Origin: Methylococcaceae bacterium UBA6146
Lineage (GTDB): Bacteria; Pseudomonadota; Gammaproteobacteria; Methylococcales; Methylomonadaceae
DNA length: 64,000 nucleotides
Direction: 5' to 3'
NCBI GenBank assembly: GCA_002422395.1
Contig: DIUY01000009.1
Span: 124,306-188,305 of the forward strand
Positions 62,967 to 64,000 of this stretch are shown one piece after another. A program made the position numbers and the translations under genes. A model generated the notes under the pieces. The model searched no databases and had not been told where the DNA came from. It saw only the letters and a program-made list of their open reading frames with translations. The first letter of the stretch is position 1; every line of letters begins with the position of its first letter.

Positions 62967-63023
62967 AACAAGTCGCCCCAGCCTATTGAATTTTCTTTAT
63001 CTATTACTGAACACGGTTTTTAT

Positions 63024-64000
63024 ATGCTAAAAAAATTTTTTCAACCGCAATTTCTGATACCAGAAGAACCTATTGCGGGTTTAACGGGACTGCTGGAAAA
63101 ACAATATAAAACCCAAGTGGAGCAACAGCACCTTCAATATGATCCCGCCCAAGTCAGAGTGTTGGCCCGTTTACAAACATTGCTGGATAAGTTGGCGATG
63201 GTTTCAAAAAGCCATAAAAATTTAGCGGGTCATAGATTTTTATCCCATCCCCAAAAGCAACTCCAAAGCCTGTATATTTTTGGCGATGTTGGTCGGGGCA
63301 AATCCATGTTGATGGCGTTGTTTTACAATGCCTGCCCGTTAAAAGAAAAACGCCGCGTCCATTTCAACATCTTCATGCAAGAAGTTCATAGCTTTATCCA
63401 CCAATGGCGGCAGGACAACGCATCGGATGCGATTTCCGCATTGGCAAAAAAAATCAGGGGTTCGGCCTTGTTGCTTTGTTTTGATGAGTTCCATGTTACT
63501 GATATAGCCGACGCTATGATTTTAGGACGGTTGTTTAGCAAACTGTTTGAGCTGGGCGTTATTGTTGTCATAACATCCAACCGCCATCCTAATGATTTAT
63601 ATCAAGGGGGCCTACAAAGGGAGCAGTTTTTATTTTTTATAGAGGTGCTGCAAAATGCCGCCGAGGTAATAGAGCTTGTTGCAAAAGAAGATTATCGGCT
63701 CAGCAATCAGCCCTCTGAGGCAAAAAATTACTATTTCCCGCTTGATGCAAACACCCAGGAAGCCATGCGGCAACATTATGATGAATTGACCCAAGATGAA
63801 ACGGTGCAACCAGGTGTTTTGCATGTGTTGGGCCGCGAAGTTTGGCTATCGGGCGTGCATGGCGATATTGCTTTTTCGTCTTTTAACGAACTGTGTGCAC
63901 AAAGCTTAGGGGCTGCGGATTATCTTGAAATTGCCAGAAAATTTAACACCTTGATTATAAAAGATATTCCAAGACTGACTGGCGATAAGCGTAATGAGGC
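63024..64000 (+). CDS. zapE: Cell division ATPase ZapE, 5' part (runs off the window)
   Basis: An open frame of 325 codons from the ATG at 63024 to the window edge without a stop. It starts MLKKFFQPQFLIPEEPIAGL. Walker A is GDVGRGKSML, and CFDEFHVTDIADAMILGRLF is a ZapE/AFG1-like signature, followed by TSNRHPNDLYQGGLQREQF. ZapE ATPases act at the Z-ring in division. About 30-50 residues should be missing at the C-terminus. Confidence 0.9.
   Translation, partial: MLKKFFQPQFLIPEEPIAGLTGLLEKQYKTQVEQQHLQYDPAQVRVLARLQTLLDKLAMVSKSHKNLAGHRFLSHPQKQLQSLYIFGDVGRGKSMLMALFYNACPLKEKRRVHFNIFMQEVHSFIHQWRQDNASDAISALAKKIRGSALLLCFDEFHVTDIADAMILGRLFSKLFELGVIVVITSNRHPNDLYQGGLQREQFLFFIEVLQNAAEVIELVAKEDYRLSNQPSEAKNYYFPLDANTQEAMRQHYDELTQDETVQPGVLHVLGREVWLSGVHGDIAFSSFNELCAQSLGAADYLEIARKFNTLIIKDIPRLTGDKRNE

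Noticed and set aside
1..64000. tRNA, rRNA or known riboswitch genes
   Set aside because: No cloverleaf, rRNA core motif or recognisable riboswitch consensus was found when reading both strands.

Overview
The window looks like chromosome of a gammaproteobacterium. The best guess is a type I methanotroph of the Methylococcales, close to Methylobacter or its relatives. The support is a remnant gene whose product closely resembles the NAD-binding half of methane monooxygenase reductase (MmoC), a bacteriohemerythrin, a nar-nirK partial denitrification cluster, and gammaproteobacterial housekeeping neighbourhoods (rne/rluC, dnaE, ubiD, zapE). The genus is inference; there is no rRNA here and no database was consulted.

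Layout. (1) 1-239: tail of a truncated gene. (2) 379-12037, minus strand: a respiratory nitrate cluster in the transcription order narK (double MFS), cytochrome c, narG, narH, narJ, narI, nirK, taking nitrate to nitric oxide. Upstream lie a broken MmoC-like reductase and a divergent norR with NorR-type operator motifs. (3) 14604-20504, minus: nrtA-nrtB-nrtCD nitrate ABC importer plus a porin. It is preceded by a sigma-54 promoter and a leader holding an intrinsic terminator, so it is probably attenuated. (4) 20888-21927: an FNR box in front of a tiny lipoprotein gene, then fnr with its four cluster-binding cysteines. (5) 22580-32013: a di-heme peroxidase with a Fur-like box, a CysB-type regulator, a degenerate EAL protein, and a sulfate uptake operon (yezD, porin, sbp, cysT, cysW, cysA). 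(6) 32677-36226: insertion-sequence remains and a type I-E CRISPR array of 27 repeats, split by a 478-bp non-CRISPR segment with small ORFs. (7) 36227-45395, minus: a full type I-E cas operon with a DUF4160-DUF2442 gene pair embedded between cse2 and cas7. (8) 45553-64000: ubiD, an AlbA_2 membrane protein, bacteriohemerythrin, dnaE, rne, rluC, a HAD phosphatase, sppA, a PepSY-response regulator-histidine kinase operon, dctA, and the start of zapE.

How it fits together. Regions 2-4 form a nitrogen-oxide and oxygen-responsive block: import and respiration of nitrate, reduction of nitrite by NirK, NO sensing by NorR, nitrate assimilation under probable NtrC/sigma-54 control, and FNR as the anaerobic switch. 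Region 5 handles sulfate supply. Each anion importer has its own outer-membrane porin of the same general type.

The most striking feature outside the genes is the density of small non-autonomous palindromic elements. One 107-110 bp family (here MITE-A) has five copies, four with exact 8-bp target duplications, and three copies abut stop codons. A fourth copy sits inside a copy of a second family (MITE-B). Other palindromes have entered the coding sequences of narG and narH in frame. The most unusual arrangements are the small gene pair inside the Cascade operon and the gene-bearing insert inside the CRISPR array.
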